Positions 17,060-25,054 of a DNA stretch of 64,000 nt are shown here, piece after piece (positions within the stretch are counted from its first letter, which is position 1; each line of letters begins with the position of its first letter). Source of the stretch: Rhodobacter ferrooxidans (GTDB lineage: Bacteria > Pseudomonadota > Alphaproteobacteria > Rhodobacterales > Rhodobacteraceae). The stretch is from the NCBI RefSeq assembly GCF_000176015.1, contig NZ_ACYY01000002.1:1-64000 (forward strand). The letters run 5' to 3'. A model generated the notes under the pieces. It had not been told where the DNA came from and did no database searches. It saw nothing but the letters and a program-made list of their open reading frames with translations. A program made the translations under genes and the position numbers.

Positions 17060-18232
17060 CTAGGCGCGGAAAGCGGGCGGTGTAAACCGTGAAATTTCAA
17101 CGCAGTTTCCCCCGCGCCAGATGCCGCCCAGCCGCCAGTCGTCGGTCAGATGCACCATGTCGGCGGCGCGACCAGGCGCCAGATGGCCAAGGCGGCCTGC
17201 CGCACCGATCACCGCCGCCGGTTCCGAGGTTGCCATGGCCAGTGCCCGTTCAGGGGCGATCCCGACCCGGGTCACCAACACCGCCATCGCCTGCGGCAGC
17301 GTCAGATCGGCCCCCGCCAGCGTGCCGTCCTCCAGCGTCAGCCGCCGGTCACGCCGCAGGATGCGCCTGCCGCCGAGGGTGATCTCCGTCAGGTCGGTGG
17401 CCGCAACGGCCATGCAATCCGATACCAGAAACACCCCCGTTGGCCGCGCCGCCAGCGCCACCCGCATCACTGCCGGATCGACATGCAGGCCATCGGCAAT
17501 CAACCCAATATGGCAAGACCCACTGAGCGCCGCGCCCACCAGTCCCGGCGCGCGGTTGCTCATCTGGCTCATCGCGTTGAACAGATGGGTGACGCAAGTT
17601 GCCCCCGCCGCCATCGCCGCCTGCGCCTGCGCAGAAGTGCAATCGCTGTGGCCCAGGCTGACCACCGCCCCCGCCGCTGCCAATGCCGCAATCTGCTCTG
17701 GCGTCACCGATTCCGGTGCCACGGTCAGCATCAGCGCCGGCAACGCCTTGGCTGCATCGCACAGCCGCGCCAGATCCTCTGCCTGCATGGGCCGGATCAG
17801 GGCCGGATCATGCGCACCCTTGCGCCGGGGATCCAGATGCGGCCCCTCCAGATGCAAGCCCAGAAACCCGGGAACCTCTGCCCTGGCCGCAGCAATCCCT
17901 GCGGCAATCACCGCAGCGGTGGCCTGTGGCGTATCGGTGATCAGCGTCGGCAGCACGCCAAGCGCGCCCAGCGACGCTTGCGCACCACAAATCGCCTGCA
18001 GCGCCGCCAGATCGGTGTGGCCATTGACCATCACCCCGCCACTGCCATTCACCTGCAAATCAAGCAAACCCGGCGCGAGTATCCCGCCTGCAAGCTGAAC
18101 CACCTCGCCCGGCGGCAGCGCTGCGGCATCAACGATCCCGACGATCAGCCCGCCATCAAGCAGCACCGCCTTGCCCTCTTGCAGCCGTGTGCCGTCGAAT
18201 ACCCTGGCGCCAAGGAAGATGCGGGTGCTCAT
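17060..18232 (-). CDS. nagA: N-acetylglucosamine-6-phosphate deacetylase
   Basis: NagA converts GlcNAc-6-P to GlcN-6-P plus acetate. The 390-residue amidohydrolase shows the GILAPGLLDLQVNG entry, LGLHLEGPHLDPRRKGAHD (catalytic-metal region), VSLGHSDCT and CVTHLFNAMSQ, with the acidic residue in FLVSDCMA. Its ATG overlaps the stop of the SIS gene by 4 bases, so the two are coupled. In context it acts after MurQ and the kinase and before the SIS-domain protein. Family members can also take N-acetylgalactosamine 6-phosphate; substrate is inferred from MurQ next door. Confidence 0.92.
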   Translation of the reverse strand: MSTRIFLGARVFDGTRLQEGKAVLLDGGLIVGIVDAAALPPGEVVQLAGGILAPGLLDLQVNGSGGVMVNGHTDLAALQAICGAQASLGALGVLPTLITDTPQATAAVIAAGIAAARAEVPGFLGLHLEGPHLDPRRKGAHDPALIRPMQAEDLARLCDAAKALPALMLTVAPESVTPEQIAALAAAGAVVSLGHSDCTSAQAQAAMAAGATCVTHLFNAMSQMSNRAPGLVGAALSGSCHIGLIADGLHVDPAVMRVALAARPTGVFLVSDCMAVAATDLTEITLGGRRILRRDRRLTLEDGTLAGADLTLPQAMAVLVTRVGIAPERALAMATSEPAAVIGAAGRLGHLAPGRAADMVHLTDDWRLGGIWRGGNCVEISRFTPPAFRA

Positions 18233-19254
18233 GTGGTTTCCGTCACTTTGCGCAGATGCGGCGGGGTGTCGGGGTCGAACCCACGCCGCCGCGCCAGGCT
18301 TTCGACAAAGCCATAGAACGCCACAACCAGCACCAGCGGCGCCACCAGCGGATGCAGACCGGCGACCGAGTGCAGGGTGGTCGCCCCCTTCGCCTGCCCA
18401 CCAGTCAGGAATACATCGGCCCCCTGTGCCGCCAGTTTTTCAGCCGTGGCAATCAGTTGCGGCAAGGCGGCATCCGCGACCCCCAGCGCCAGCACCGGAA
18501 ACCGCGCCTGCACGATGGCGGCGGGGCCATGCAGCACCTCGGCGGCGGAATAGGCTTCGGCATGCAGCCCGCAGGTCTCCTTGAACTTCAGCGCCGCCTC
18601 GTTGGCGATGGCAAAGGCCGGGCCGCGCCCCAGAACGAAGGCCTGTTGCGCCCGCGCCAGCCGCGCCGAAAGCGGCTCCCAATCAAGCTTCAGCGCCAAT
18701 TCAAACGCCCGCGGCAGATCGGCCACCGCAGCACGCAAGCCGTCATCTTGCCGCCATTCCGCCAGCAGCGACAGCCCCGCCAGCACCGAGGTCACAAAGG
18801 TCTTCGTCGCCGCCACCGACCGCTCGGCCCCCGCCTGCAAGGCCAGGCAATGCGCCGATACTTCGGCCATGGGCGAGGCGGCGTCATTGGTGATCGCCAC
18901 CGTCAGCGCGCCACCCGTTCCCGCCGCCCGCATCATCTCGACGATATCCGGGCTTTGGCCCGATTGCGAAATGCCGATACAGGCCGCATGGCCAAGCCGC
19001 AATTGCCGCCCGTAGATCGAGGCGATCGAGGGGCCGACCGAGGCGACCGGGATGCCCACCGCCAGCTCGATGGCATATTTCAGATAGGTCGCCGCATGGT
19101 CGGAAGACCCCCGCGCCACCGTCACCGCCAGCCAGGGGTCCAGCGCGCGCAGGGCGGCAGCGGCATCGTGAACCGCCGCGCCCGAGCGATCCAGAAACCG
19201 CGCCGCCGCTTGTGGAATCTCGGCCACCTCGGCAGCCATGAAGCTTTGGGTCAT
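18229..19254 (-). CDS. SIS-domain sugar isomerase/deaminase (NagB-II/AgaS-like)
   Basis: A 341-residue protein made of two SIS (phosphosugar isomerase) domains, like the isomerase half of GlmS without the glutaminase domain. ARGSSDHAATYLKYAIE and GISQSGQSPDIVEMMRA mark the first domain; LGRGPAFAIANEAALKFKE marks the second. In amino-sugar operons lacking classical NagB such proteins deaminate and isomerise GlcN-6-P to fructose 6-phosphate and ammonia. Its position between nagA and the GntR gene, with 4-base overlaps on both sides, supports that role. A true GlmS-like synthesis role is unlikely because the N-terminal Cys glutaminase is absent. Confidence 0.85.
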   Translation of the reverse strand: MTQSFMAAEVAEIPQAAARFLDRSGAAVHDAAAALRALDPWLAVTVARGSSDHAATYLKYAIELAVGIPVASVGPSIASIYGRQLRLGHAACIGISQSGQSPDIVEMMRAAGTGGALTVAITNDAASPMAEVSAHCLALQAGAERSVAATKTFVTSVLAGLSLLAEWRQDDGLRAAVADLPRAFELALKLDWEPLSARLARAQQAFVLGRGPAFAIANEAALKFKETCGLHAEAYSAAEVLHGPAAIVQARFPVLALGVADAALPQLIATAEKLAAQGADVFLTGGQAKGATTLHSVAGLHPLVAPLVLVVAFYGFVESLARRRGFDPDTPPHLRKVTETT

Positions 19255-20021
19255 CGCAGGATCCTTTCGCCTTCCGGCGCCAGCGTCAGTTCCACCGCAA
19301 AATCATAGGCATCGCCGCGATAGAGCGACCGGGTGAACTCGATCACCCGACCCGAGGGCAGATAGGAAACCCGCTCGATCTTCAGCCCCGCCACCCCCGG
19401 CGCCACGCCCAGCAATCCGGCATCGCGCGGCCCCAGATTGGCCGCCGAAATCCGCTGCACCGCCCGCACCGGACGCAGGCCCTTTTCCTCCAGCACCTTG
19501 TAAAGCGAGCCTTCCACCTGGTCGGGATGCGGCAGCACCGTGCCCGACAATGCCGCCCGCTCAATGGCCAGCGGCACGCCATCGCTGCGGCGCACCCGCT
19601 CCAGCCGCGCCACCCGTTCGCCCGCACCAAGACCCAGCGCCATCACCTCCTCGGGGGCGGGGGCGTGCAAGCCACGGGCAATCCACACCGATTCCACCGA
19701 TTTGCCGCGCCGGGCCATGTCTTCGGTAAAGGATGTCAGCAACGAAAGCGCCTGCTCCAGCCGCTCTACTTTGGGCGCGACATAGGTGCCCGACCCGCGC
19801 CGTTGCACCAACTGCCCGCTGGCCACCAGCGCCTGCACCGCCTTGCGAACCGTCACCCGCGACAGCCCGGTCATCTGCGCCATGTCGCGTTCCGGCGGCA
19901 GGCTGTCGCCGGGGGCAAGACGGCTCGAGGCGATGGCCTCGGCAATCCGCCGGTGCAGTTGCAGATACAGCGGCCCCGCCCCGGCGCCATCGAACCCGTC
20001 GGGGGAAAAGATCGCCTCCAT
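19251..20021 (-). CDS. GntR/HutC family regulator with UTRA domain (NagR/NagQ-like)
   Basis: A 256-residue repressor-type protein: winged helix at about residues 15-80 (DMAQMTGLSRVTVRKAVQAL, GSGTYV), then a UTRA effector domain that in NagR, DasR and relatives binds GlcN-6-P or GlcNAc-6-P. I chose the ATG at 20021 because it overlaps the kinase stop as TGATG; the longer frame adds residues encoded inside the kinase gene. It probably controls both divergent amino-sugar operons through the inverted repeat at 20891-20998. Confidence 0.87.
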   Translation of the reverse strand: MEAIFSPDGFDGAGAGPLYLQLHRRIAEAIASSRLAPGDSLPPERDMAQMTGLSRVTVRKAVQALVASGQLVQRRGSGTYVAPKVERLEQALSLLTSFTEDMARRGKSVESVWIARGLHAPAPEEVMALGLGAGERVARLERVRRSDGVPLAIERAALSGTVLPHPDQVEGSLYKVLEEKGLRPVRAVQRISAANLGPRDAGLLGVAPGVAGLKIERVSYLPSGRVIEFTRSLYRGDAYDFAVELTLAPEGERILR

Positions 20022-20869
20022 CAGGCACCCCCCTGCCGGGCCAGCCACAGTGCGCCATTAAGTGCGCTGCCCAGCGGTTCGGCAATCTGGTAACGCCCGG
20101 CAAACCGCGGCGCATAGCTGGCCCCCAGCCCGCCCAGAAACACCAGCGGCACCGGCCTGTCGCCCTGCAACAACGCAATCGCGGCGCCAACATCGGCCTC
20201 GGCCTGCGTCATGATTTCCCGCGCCGCCACGTCATCCGACGCGGCAATCCGCAGCGCGAACCCGGCGAAATCGGCGGGGCGCGAGTCGCGGGCAAAGGTC
20301 ACCACCCGGTCCGGCCCGCCCAGCTCGGCAATCACTGCCGTAAGCAACGGCGTCTGCGGCACGAGGCCATCAACCGACCGCAAGGCCCGCGAAAGCAGCG
20401 CCCGCCCCAGCCAGGCACCGCTGCCTTCGTCGCCCAGAATGAAACCCCAGCCGCCGATCTGCCGCACCACTCCCGCCCGCTGCACCGCAAACACCGACCC
20501 GGTGCCCAGCGAGGCCACCACGCCGTCGCCGCCCAGCAACGCCCCCTTCACCGCGATCACCGCATCGCTGATGATCCGGGCGGCGAAGGGCAGGGCGGCC
20601 TGCAACCGCGCCGAACTTGACGGGATATTGGCCCCGGCCAGCCCCATAACGGCAGTCAGCCGCGGCAGTTCGGCGGCGACGCCCTGCGCCCCGATCGCCT
20701 CGGTCAACGCCTGTGTGGTCGCGGCAAGGATATTGTCGCGCGCAGCATCGGCGTTCGATGCGATATTGGCCGAACCGGTCTGCGCCTGGCCCAGAATCCG
20801 GCCCGACGCATCGGCAATGGCTGCCCGACACTTGGTTCCGCCCCCGTCGATGCCCAGAAACAGTGCCAT
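20021..20869 (-). CDS. BadF/BadG/BcrA/BcrD-family amino-sugar kinase (NagK/MurK-like)
   Basis: A 282-residue ASKHA-fold ATPase. The phosphate-1 loop FLGIDGGGTKCRAAIADASG opens the protein, and LGTGSVFAV supplies phosphate 2. In this family, GlcNAc kinases and MurK (which phosphorylates both MurNAc and GlcNAc at O6) are known. With MurQ and NagA beside it, a MurNAc/GlcNAc 6-kinase is the best guess. I took ATG at 20869 (MALFLGIDGGG) with GGGAGAG 5-11 bases upstream. First gene of the leftward operon; its promoter lies in the shared divergent region. AnmK-type anhydro-MurNAc kinases are a different family. Confidence 0.8.
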   Translation of the reverse strand: MALFLGIDGGGTKCRAAIADASGRILGQAQTGSANIASNADAARDNILAATTQALTEAIGAQGVAAELPRLTAVMGLAGANIPSSSARLQAALPFAARIISDAVIAVKGALLGGDGVVASLGTGSVFAVQRAGVVRQIGGWGFILGDEGSGAWLGRALLSRALRSVDGLVPQTPLLTAVIAELGGPDRVVTFARDSRPADFAGFALRIAASDDVAAREIMTQAEADVGAAIALLQGDRPVPLVFLGGLGASYAPRFAGRYQIAEPLGSALNGALWLARQGGA

Positions 20870-20890
20870 GCCGACTCTCCCTTTCCGCAA

Positions 20891-20998
20891 GATACCAAAA
20901 CAATACCAAATGGGAAGGGATATCTTCCGCAGCCGTCTTTCTGCCCGCTACGGTGCTGCAACAACATGATGCTTTACAATTGGTATTATTTTGGCATT
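20891..20998. promoter_or_regulatory. Divergent amino-sugar promoter region with 21-base inverted repeat
   Basis: The arm at 20891-20911 and the reverse complement of 20978-20998 agree at 17 of 21 positions. Each arm itself holds two copies of an ATACCAAA-like word 11 bases apart (one helical turn), e.g. GATACCAAAA then CAATACCAAA. The arms lie just upstream of the kinase and of murQ, suggesting one regulator controls both, most simply the GntR/UTRA protein. A weak -35 (TTTACA, 20973) precedes the right arm. Confidence 0.6.
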
Positions 20999-21020
20999 GT
21001 AAACGCGGGGGAGGAATCAG

Positions 21021-21914
21021 ATGGCAGAGCGACCGACAGAGGCACGCCATCCAAGCGCCGAGGGGCTACATGCAGTTCCTGCTGCGGAAGTTTTTTCCCG
21101 CCTTCTGAACGCGCAGGCTGATGCAGTTGATGCGCTGCGCCCGGCATTGCCCGCGCTGGAAAAGGCCGCCGAGGCCGCCGCCCGCGCTTTGGCAGGTGGT
21201 GGGCGGATGGCCTATGCCGGGGCGGGAAGTTCCGGCCTGATGGCGCTGGCCGATTGTCTGGAGCTGGCGGGCACGTTTGGCATACCCCCTGACCGCACGC
21301 CGATGCTGTTTGCCGGGGGGGCCAGCGCCCTGCTGCACATGACGGGCGCTGTCGAGGACGACCCGGCCCTGGCCGAAACCGATCTGGCAAGGGCCGCCCT
21401 TGGGCCGGGCGATGTGGTGATCTGCCTTTCGGCCTCGGGCGGCACGCCTTACACGCTGGCGGTGGCGCGTGGGGCGAAGGCGCGCGGCGCGCAGGTGATC
21501 GGGATCGCCAATGTGGCGGGCTCGGCGCTGCTGGATATGGCCGATTTTCCGCTGTTGCTGGACACCGGGCCAGAGGTGGTGGCGGGCTCGACCCGGATGG
21601 CGGCGGCGACGGCGCAGAAGGTGGCGCTGAACCTGATGTCGGTGCTTGTCGGCATCCGGCTGGGCCATGTGCATGATGGTTACATGGTGAATGTGGTGGC
21701 CGACAATGCCAAGCTGCGCGACCGGGCCGCGCGGATTGTGGCGGCGATTTCCGGGCAGGATATCGCGGTGGCGCGCGATGCGCTGGAACAATCCGAGGGC
21801 GCGGTGAAACCCGCGATCCTGATCGCCCGCGGCACCGCACCAGAACATGCAAGAGCGGCACTTGATGCCAGCGGGGGCCATCTGGCCCCGGCGCTGGCCG
21901 CGACGACGAACTGA
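21021..21914 (+). CDS. murQ: N-acetylmuramic acid 6-phosphate etherase
   Basis: MurQ cleaves the lactyl ether of MurNAc-6-P, giving GlcNAc-6-P and D-lactate. The 297-residue SIS-fold protein has the N-terminal TEARHPSAEGLHAV signature, YAGAGSSGLMALADCLE, LSASGGTPY and GSTRMAAATAQK. E81 and E112 align by eye with the glutamates E83 and E114 important in E. coli MurQ. It opens the rightward operon; a GGGGGAGG ribosome site sits upstream of ATG 21021. The product feeds NagA encoded on the opposite operon, tying the two together. Confidence 0.9.
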   Translation: MAERPTEARHPSAEGLHAVPAAEVFSRLLNAQADAVDALRPALPALEKAAEAAARALAGGGRMAYAGAGSSGLMALADCLELAGTFGIPPDRTPMLFAGGASALLHMTGAVEDDPALAETDLARAALGPGDVVICLSASGGTPYTLAVARGAKARGAQVIGIANVAGSALLDMADFPLLLDTGPEVVAGSTRMAAATAQKVALNLMSVLVGIRLGHVHDGYMVNVVADNAKLRDRAARIVAAISGQDIAVARDALEQSEGAVKPAILIARGTAPEHARAALDASGGHLAPALAATTN

Positions 21915-21955
21915 CCAACCAGACCGGGCAAAAGCCCGTAACCAGGGAGACGACC

Positions 21956-23209
21956 ATGACCATGAAGACCCTTCGTGTAGCCCTTCTGACCAGCACGCTG
22001 CTGGCAGGTGCGGCGCAGGCTGCCGACGTGACGCTGACCATCGAAAGCTGGCGCAACGACGACCTGACGATCTGGCAGGACAAGATCATCCCGGCGTTCG
22101 AGGCCGCAAATCCCGGCATCAAGGTGGTGTTCGCGCCCTCGGCCCCCGCCGAATACAACGCCGTGCTGAACTCGAAACTCGATGCGGGGTCGGCGGGCGA
22201 CCTGATCACCTGTCGTCCGTTCGACGCCTCGCTGGAATTGTTCACCAAGGGCAAGCTGGCCGATCTGACCGATCTGCCGGGCATGGCGAACTTCAGCTCG
22301 GTGGCGAAATCGGGCTGGTCGACGGATGATGGCAAGCAGACCTTCTGCGTGCCGATGGCATCGGTGATCCACGGCTTCATCTACAACAAGGACGCGTTCA
22401 AGGCGCTGGGCATCGAAGTGCCGACGACCGAGGCCGAGTTCTTTGCCGCGCTGGACAAGATCAAGGCCGACGGCACCTATATCCCGATGGCGATGGGCAC
22501 CAACGACCAGTGGGAAGCCGCGACCATGGGCTACAACAATATCGGCCCGAACTACTGGAAGGGCGAAGAGGGGCGTCTGGCGCTGATTGCCGGCACGCAG
22601 AAGCTGACCGACCCGCAATGGGTGGCGCCGTTTGCGCAACTGGCGAAGTGGAAGGATTATCTGGGCGACGGCTTTGAGGCGCAGACCTATCCCGACAGCC
22701 AGAACCTGTTCACCCTGGGCCGTGCTGCGATCTATCCGGCCGGGTCGTGGGAAATCTCGGGCTTCCGCACTCAGGCAGGGTTCGAGATGGGCGCCTTCCC
22801 GCCGCCGGTCGCGGCTGCGGGCGACACCTGCTATATCTCGGATCACACCGATATCGGCATCGGGCTGAACGCCGCTTCGGCCAATGCCGAAGCTGGCAAG
22901 ACCTTCCTGAACTGGGTGGCGAGCCCCGAGTTTGCCAAGCTTTATGCCAACGCGCTGCCCGGCTTTTTCCCGCTGTCGAACGAGCCGGTGGCCCTTGAAG
23001 ACCCGCTGGCGCAGGAATTCATGTCCTGGCGGACCAAGTGCCAATCCTCGATCCGTTCGACCTACCAGATCCTGTCGCGCGGCACGCCGAACCTGGAAAA
23101 CGAGACCTGGAACGCCTCGGCGGCCGTGATCAAGGGCACCGAGACGCCCGAGGCGGCGGCGGCGCGGCTGCAAGAGGGGTTGGCGTCCTGGTATGAGCCG
23201 CAGAAGTAA
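21956..23209 (+). CDS. ABC transporter sugar-binding protein (family 1)
   Basis: A 417-residue periplasmic binding protein. A Sec signal peptide (KTLRVALLTSTLLAGAAQA) is followed by ADVTLTIESWRNDDL, the usual start of family-1 solute-binding proteins, and typical lobes with SFEMGAFPPPV-like and GIGLNAAS segments. It lies 41 bases after murQ and ahead of two permeases. Ligand is inferred from context to be an amino sugar or peptidoglycan-derived saccharide. AGGGAGACGACC precedes the ATG at 21956; ATG 21962 is a possible alternative. A strong hairpin follows. Confidence 0.9.
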   Translation: MTMKTLRVALLTSTLLAGAAQAADVTLTIESWRNDDLTIWQDKIIPAFEAANPGIKVVFAPSAPAEYNAVLNSKLDAGSAGDLITCRPFDASLELFTKGKLADLTDLPGMANFSSVAKSGWSTDDGKQTFCVPMASVIHGFIYNKDAFKALGIEVPTTEAEFFAALDKIKADGTYIPMAMGTNDQWEAATMGYNNIGPNYWKGEEGRLALIAGTQKLTDPQWVAPFAQLAKWKDYLGDGFEAQTYPDSQNLFTLGRAAIYPAGSWEISGFRTQAGFEMGAFPPPVAAAGDTCYISDHTDIGIGLNAASANAEAGKTFLNWVASPEFAKLYANALPGFFPLSNEPVALEDPLAQEFMSWRTKCQSSIRSTYQILSRGTPNLENETWNASAAVIKGTETPEAAAARLQEGLASWYEPQK

Positions 23210-23225
23210 GGTTGGCTGAAAAGAA

Positions 23226-23248
23226 GCGGGGGGCTGTCTGCCCCCCGC
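23226..23248 (+). terminator. Intercistronic hairpin after the binding-protein gene
   Basis: Perfect 9-base arms GCGGGGGGC and GCCCCCCGC enclose the loop TGTCT. There is no U tract (ACCCCCC follows), so it more likely stabilises the upstream mRNA or partly terminates, giving more binding protein than permease, as in malE-malF-type operons. Confidence 0.6.
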
Positions 23249-23255
23249 ACCCCCC

Positions 23256-23280
23256 GAGGAGATTTTTCAACAGATGAAGG
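23256..23280 (+). repeat. Diverged copy of dispersed intergenic repeat
   Basis: GATTTTTCAACAGATGAAGG at 23261-23280 resembles the better-conserved copies at 27152-27179 and 38737-38763, sharing the AACAGATGAA core and a purine-T-rich block before it. It overlaps the translation start region of the first permease. Confidence 0.35.
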
Positions 23281-23291
23281 CAGGAGCGGGC

Positions 23292-24209
23292 ATGGCGGGG
23301 CGCAAGCCGGTGCGGTGGCATATCGCGGTGTTTCTGGCCCCGGCGGTGCTGGTTTACACGGCGATGATGATCGTGCCGCTGTTCGGCACGCTGAACCTGT
23401 CGCTTTACACCTCGGTTGACCGGATTTCGCAGTTTGCCGGGCTGGACAATTTCCGCACGCTGTTTGGCGATCCGCGCTGGGCGGATGCGTTCTGGAATGC
23501 GCTGGGCAACAACGGCTGGTTTTTCCTGATCCATATGCTGGTGCAGAACCCGATCGGGATTGTGCTGGCGGCGTTGCTGTCCTCGCCCCGGCTGCGGATG
23601 GCGGCGTTTTACCGGACGGCGATCTTCATTCCCACCATCCTGAGCTTCGTGATCGTCGGCTTCGTGTGGAAGCTGATCCTGTCGCCGATCTGGGGCATTG
23701 CGCCGGGGATGCTGGATTTCGTCGGGCTGAAAAGCCTGTTCGCGCCGTGGCTGGGGAAAGAGGAATACGCGCTGACCGCCCTGGCGCTGGTGTCGGTGTG
23801 GCAGTTCGTCGGCATCCCGATGATGCTGATCTATGCCGCCCTTCTCAGCATCCCCGACGAGGTGTTGGAGGCGGCCGAGATGGATGGCATCACCGGCATG
23901 AGCCAGTTCTGGAAGATCAAGCTGCCGCTGATCTTGCCCAGTATCGGCATCATCTCGATCCTGACATTCGTCGGCAATTTCAATGCGTTCGATCTGATCT
24001 ACGTCTCGCAAGGGGCGCTGGCGGGGCCGGATTTTGCCACGGATATTCTGGGCACCTTCCTGTACCGCACCTTCTTTGGCTTCCAGTTGCAACTGGGCGA
24101 CCCGCATATGGGCGCCACCATTGCCACCGCGATGTTCGGCATCATTCTGGTCGGCGTGTGCTTCTATCTGTTTGCCATTCAGACGCGGCTGCGTCGCTAT
24201 CAGTTCTAG
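23292..24209 (+). CDS. ABC transporter permease (MalF-type sugar permease)
   Basis: A 305-residue inner-membrane permease with six predicted helices, starting VRWHIAVFLAPAVLVYTAMMIVPLFG. The cytosolic EAA loop is EAAEMDGITGMSQFWKIKLP, which docks on the ATPase. I prefer ATG 23292, which has AGGAG five bases upstream, over ATG 23274, whose nearest ribosome site is 13 bases away. It is followed by the second permease after 8 bases. Substrate as for the binding protein. Confidence 0.9.
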   Translation: MAGRKPVRWHIAVFLAPAVLVYTAMMIVPLFGTLNLSLYTSVDRISQFAGLDNFRTLFGDPRWADAFWNALGNNGWFFLIHMLVQNPIGIVLAALLSSPRLRMAAFYRTAIFIPTILSFVIVGFVWKLILSPIWGIAPGMLDFVGLKSLFAPWLGKEEYALTALALVSVWQFVGIPMMLIYAALLSIPDEVLEAAEMDGITGMSQFWKIKLPLILPSIGIISILTFVGNFNAFDLIYVSQGALAGPDFATDILGTFLYRTFFGFQLQLGDPHMGATIATAMFGIILVGVCFYLFAIQTRLRRYQF

Positions 24210-24217
24210 GGGGGCAC

Positions 24218-25054
24218 ATGGCCACGCGCACACCGCTTTCCCGTTCGATCGCCGCCCATGCGGTGCTGATCGCCTATACGGTGATCGCGCTGTTCCCGGT
24301 GTTCGTGATCGTCATCAACAGCTTCAAATCGCGCCGGGCGATCTTTGCCGAGCCTTTGGCGATACCGACGCCCGACACCTTTGATCTGGTCGGTTATACC
24401 ACCGTGCTGAAGCAGGGCGATTTCTTCCAGTATTTCCAGAACTCGATGGTGGTGACCTGTGGCAGCCTGTTTTTCGTGCTGCTGTTCGGGGCGATGGCGG
24501 CGTTTGCGCTGTCGGAATACCGGTTCCGCGGCAACACGCTGATGGGGCTGTATCTGGCGCTGGGCATCATGATCCCGATCCGGCTGGGCACGGTGGCGAT
24601 TCTGCAGATGATGGTGGCAAGCGGGCTGGTGAACACGCTGACGGCACTGGTGCTGGTCTATACCGCGCAGGGGCTGCCGCTGGCGGTGTTCATCCTGTCG
24701 GAGTTCATGAAGCAGGTGTCGGATGATCTGAAGAACGCCGGAAGGATCGACGGGCTGTCGGAGTATCGGATTTTCTTCACCCTGGTGTTACCGCTGGTGC
24801 GCCCGGCGATGGCGACGGTGGCGGTGTTCACCATGATCCCGATCTGGAACGACCTGTGGTTCCCGCTGATCCTGGCCCCGGCCGAGGAGGTGAAGACCAT
24901 CACGCTTGGGTCACAGGTGTTCATCGGCCAGTTCGTCACCAACTGGAACGCGGTGCTGGCGGCGCTGAGCCTCGCCATCGTGCCGGTGCTGGTGCTGTAT
25001 CTGATATTCTCGCGGCAATTGATCCGCGGCATCACGGCGGGGGCGGTGAAATGA
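24218..25054 (+). CDS. ABC transporter permease (MalG-type sugar permease)
   Basis: A 278-residue permease with N-terminal helix AVLIAYTVIALFPVFVIVINSFKSR and the EAA loop NAGRIDGLSEYRIFFTLVLP. The start ATG at 24218 follows AGGGGGGC; the frame is open further upstream inside the first permease but that part is a shadow. Its stop overlaps the oxidoreductase start by 4 bases, so import and the oxidoreductase are translationally coupled. Confidence 0.9.
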   Translation: MATRTPLSRSIAAHAVLIAYTVIALFPVFVIVINSFKSRRAIFAEPLAIPTPDTFDLVGYTTVLKQGDFFQYFQNSMVVTCGSLFFVLLFGAMAAFALSEYRFRGNTLMGLYLALGIMIPIRLGTVAILQMMVASGLVNTLTALVLVYTAQGLPLAVFILSEFMKQVSDDLKNAGRIDGLSEYRIFFTLVLPLVRPAMATVAVFTMIPIWNDLWFPLILAPAEEVKTITLGSQVFIGQFVTNWNAVLAALSLAIVPVLVLYLIFSRQLIRGITAGAVK

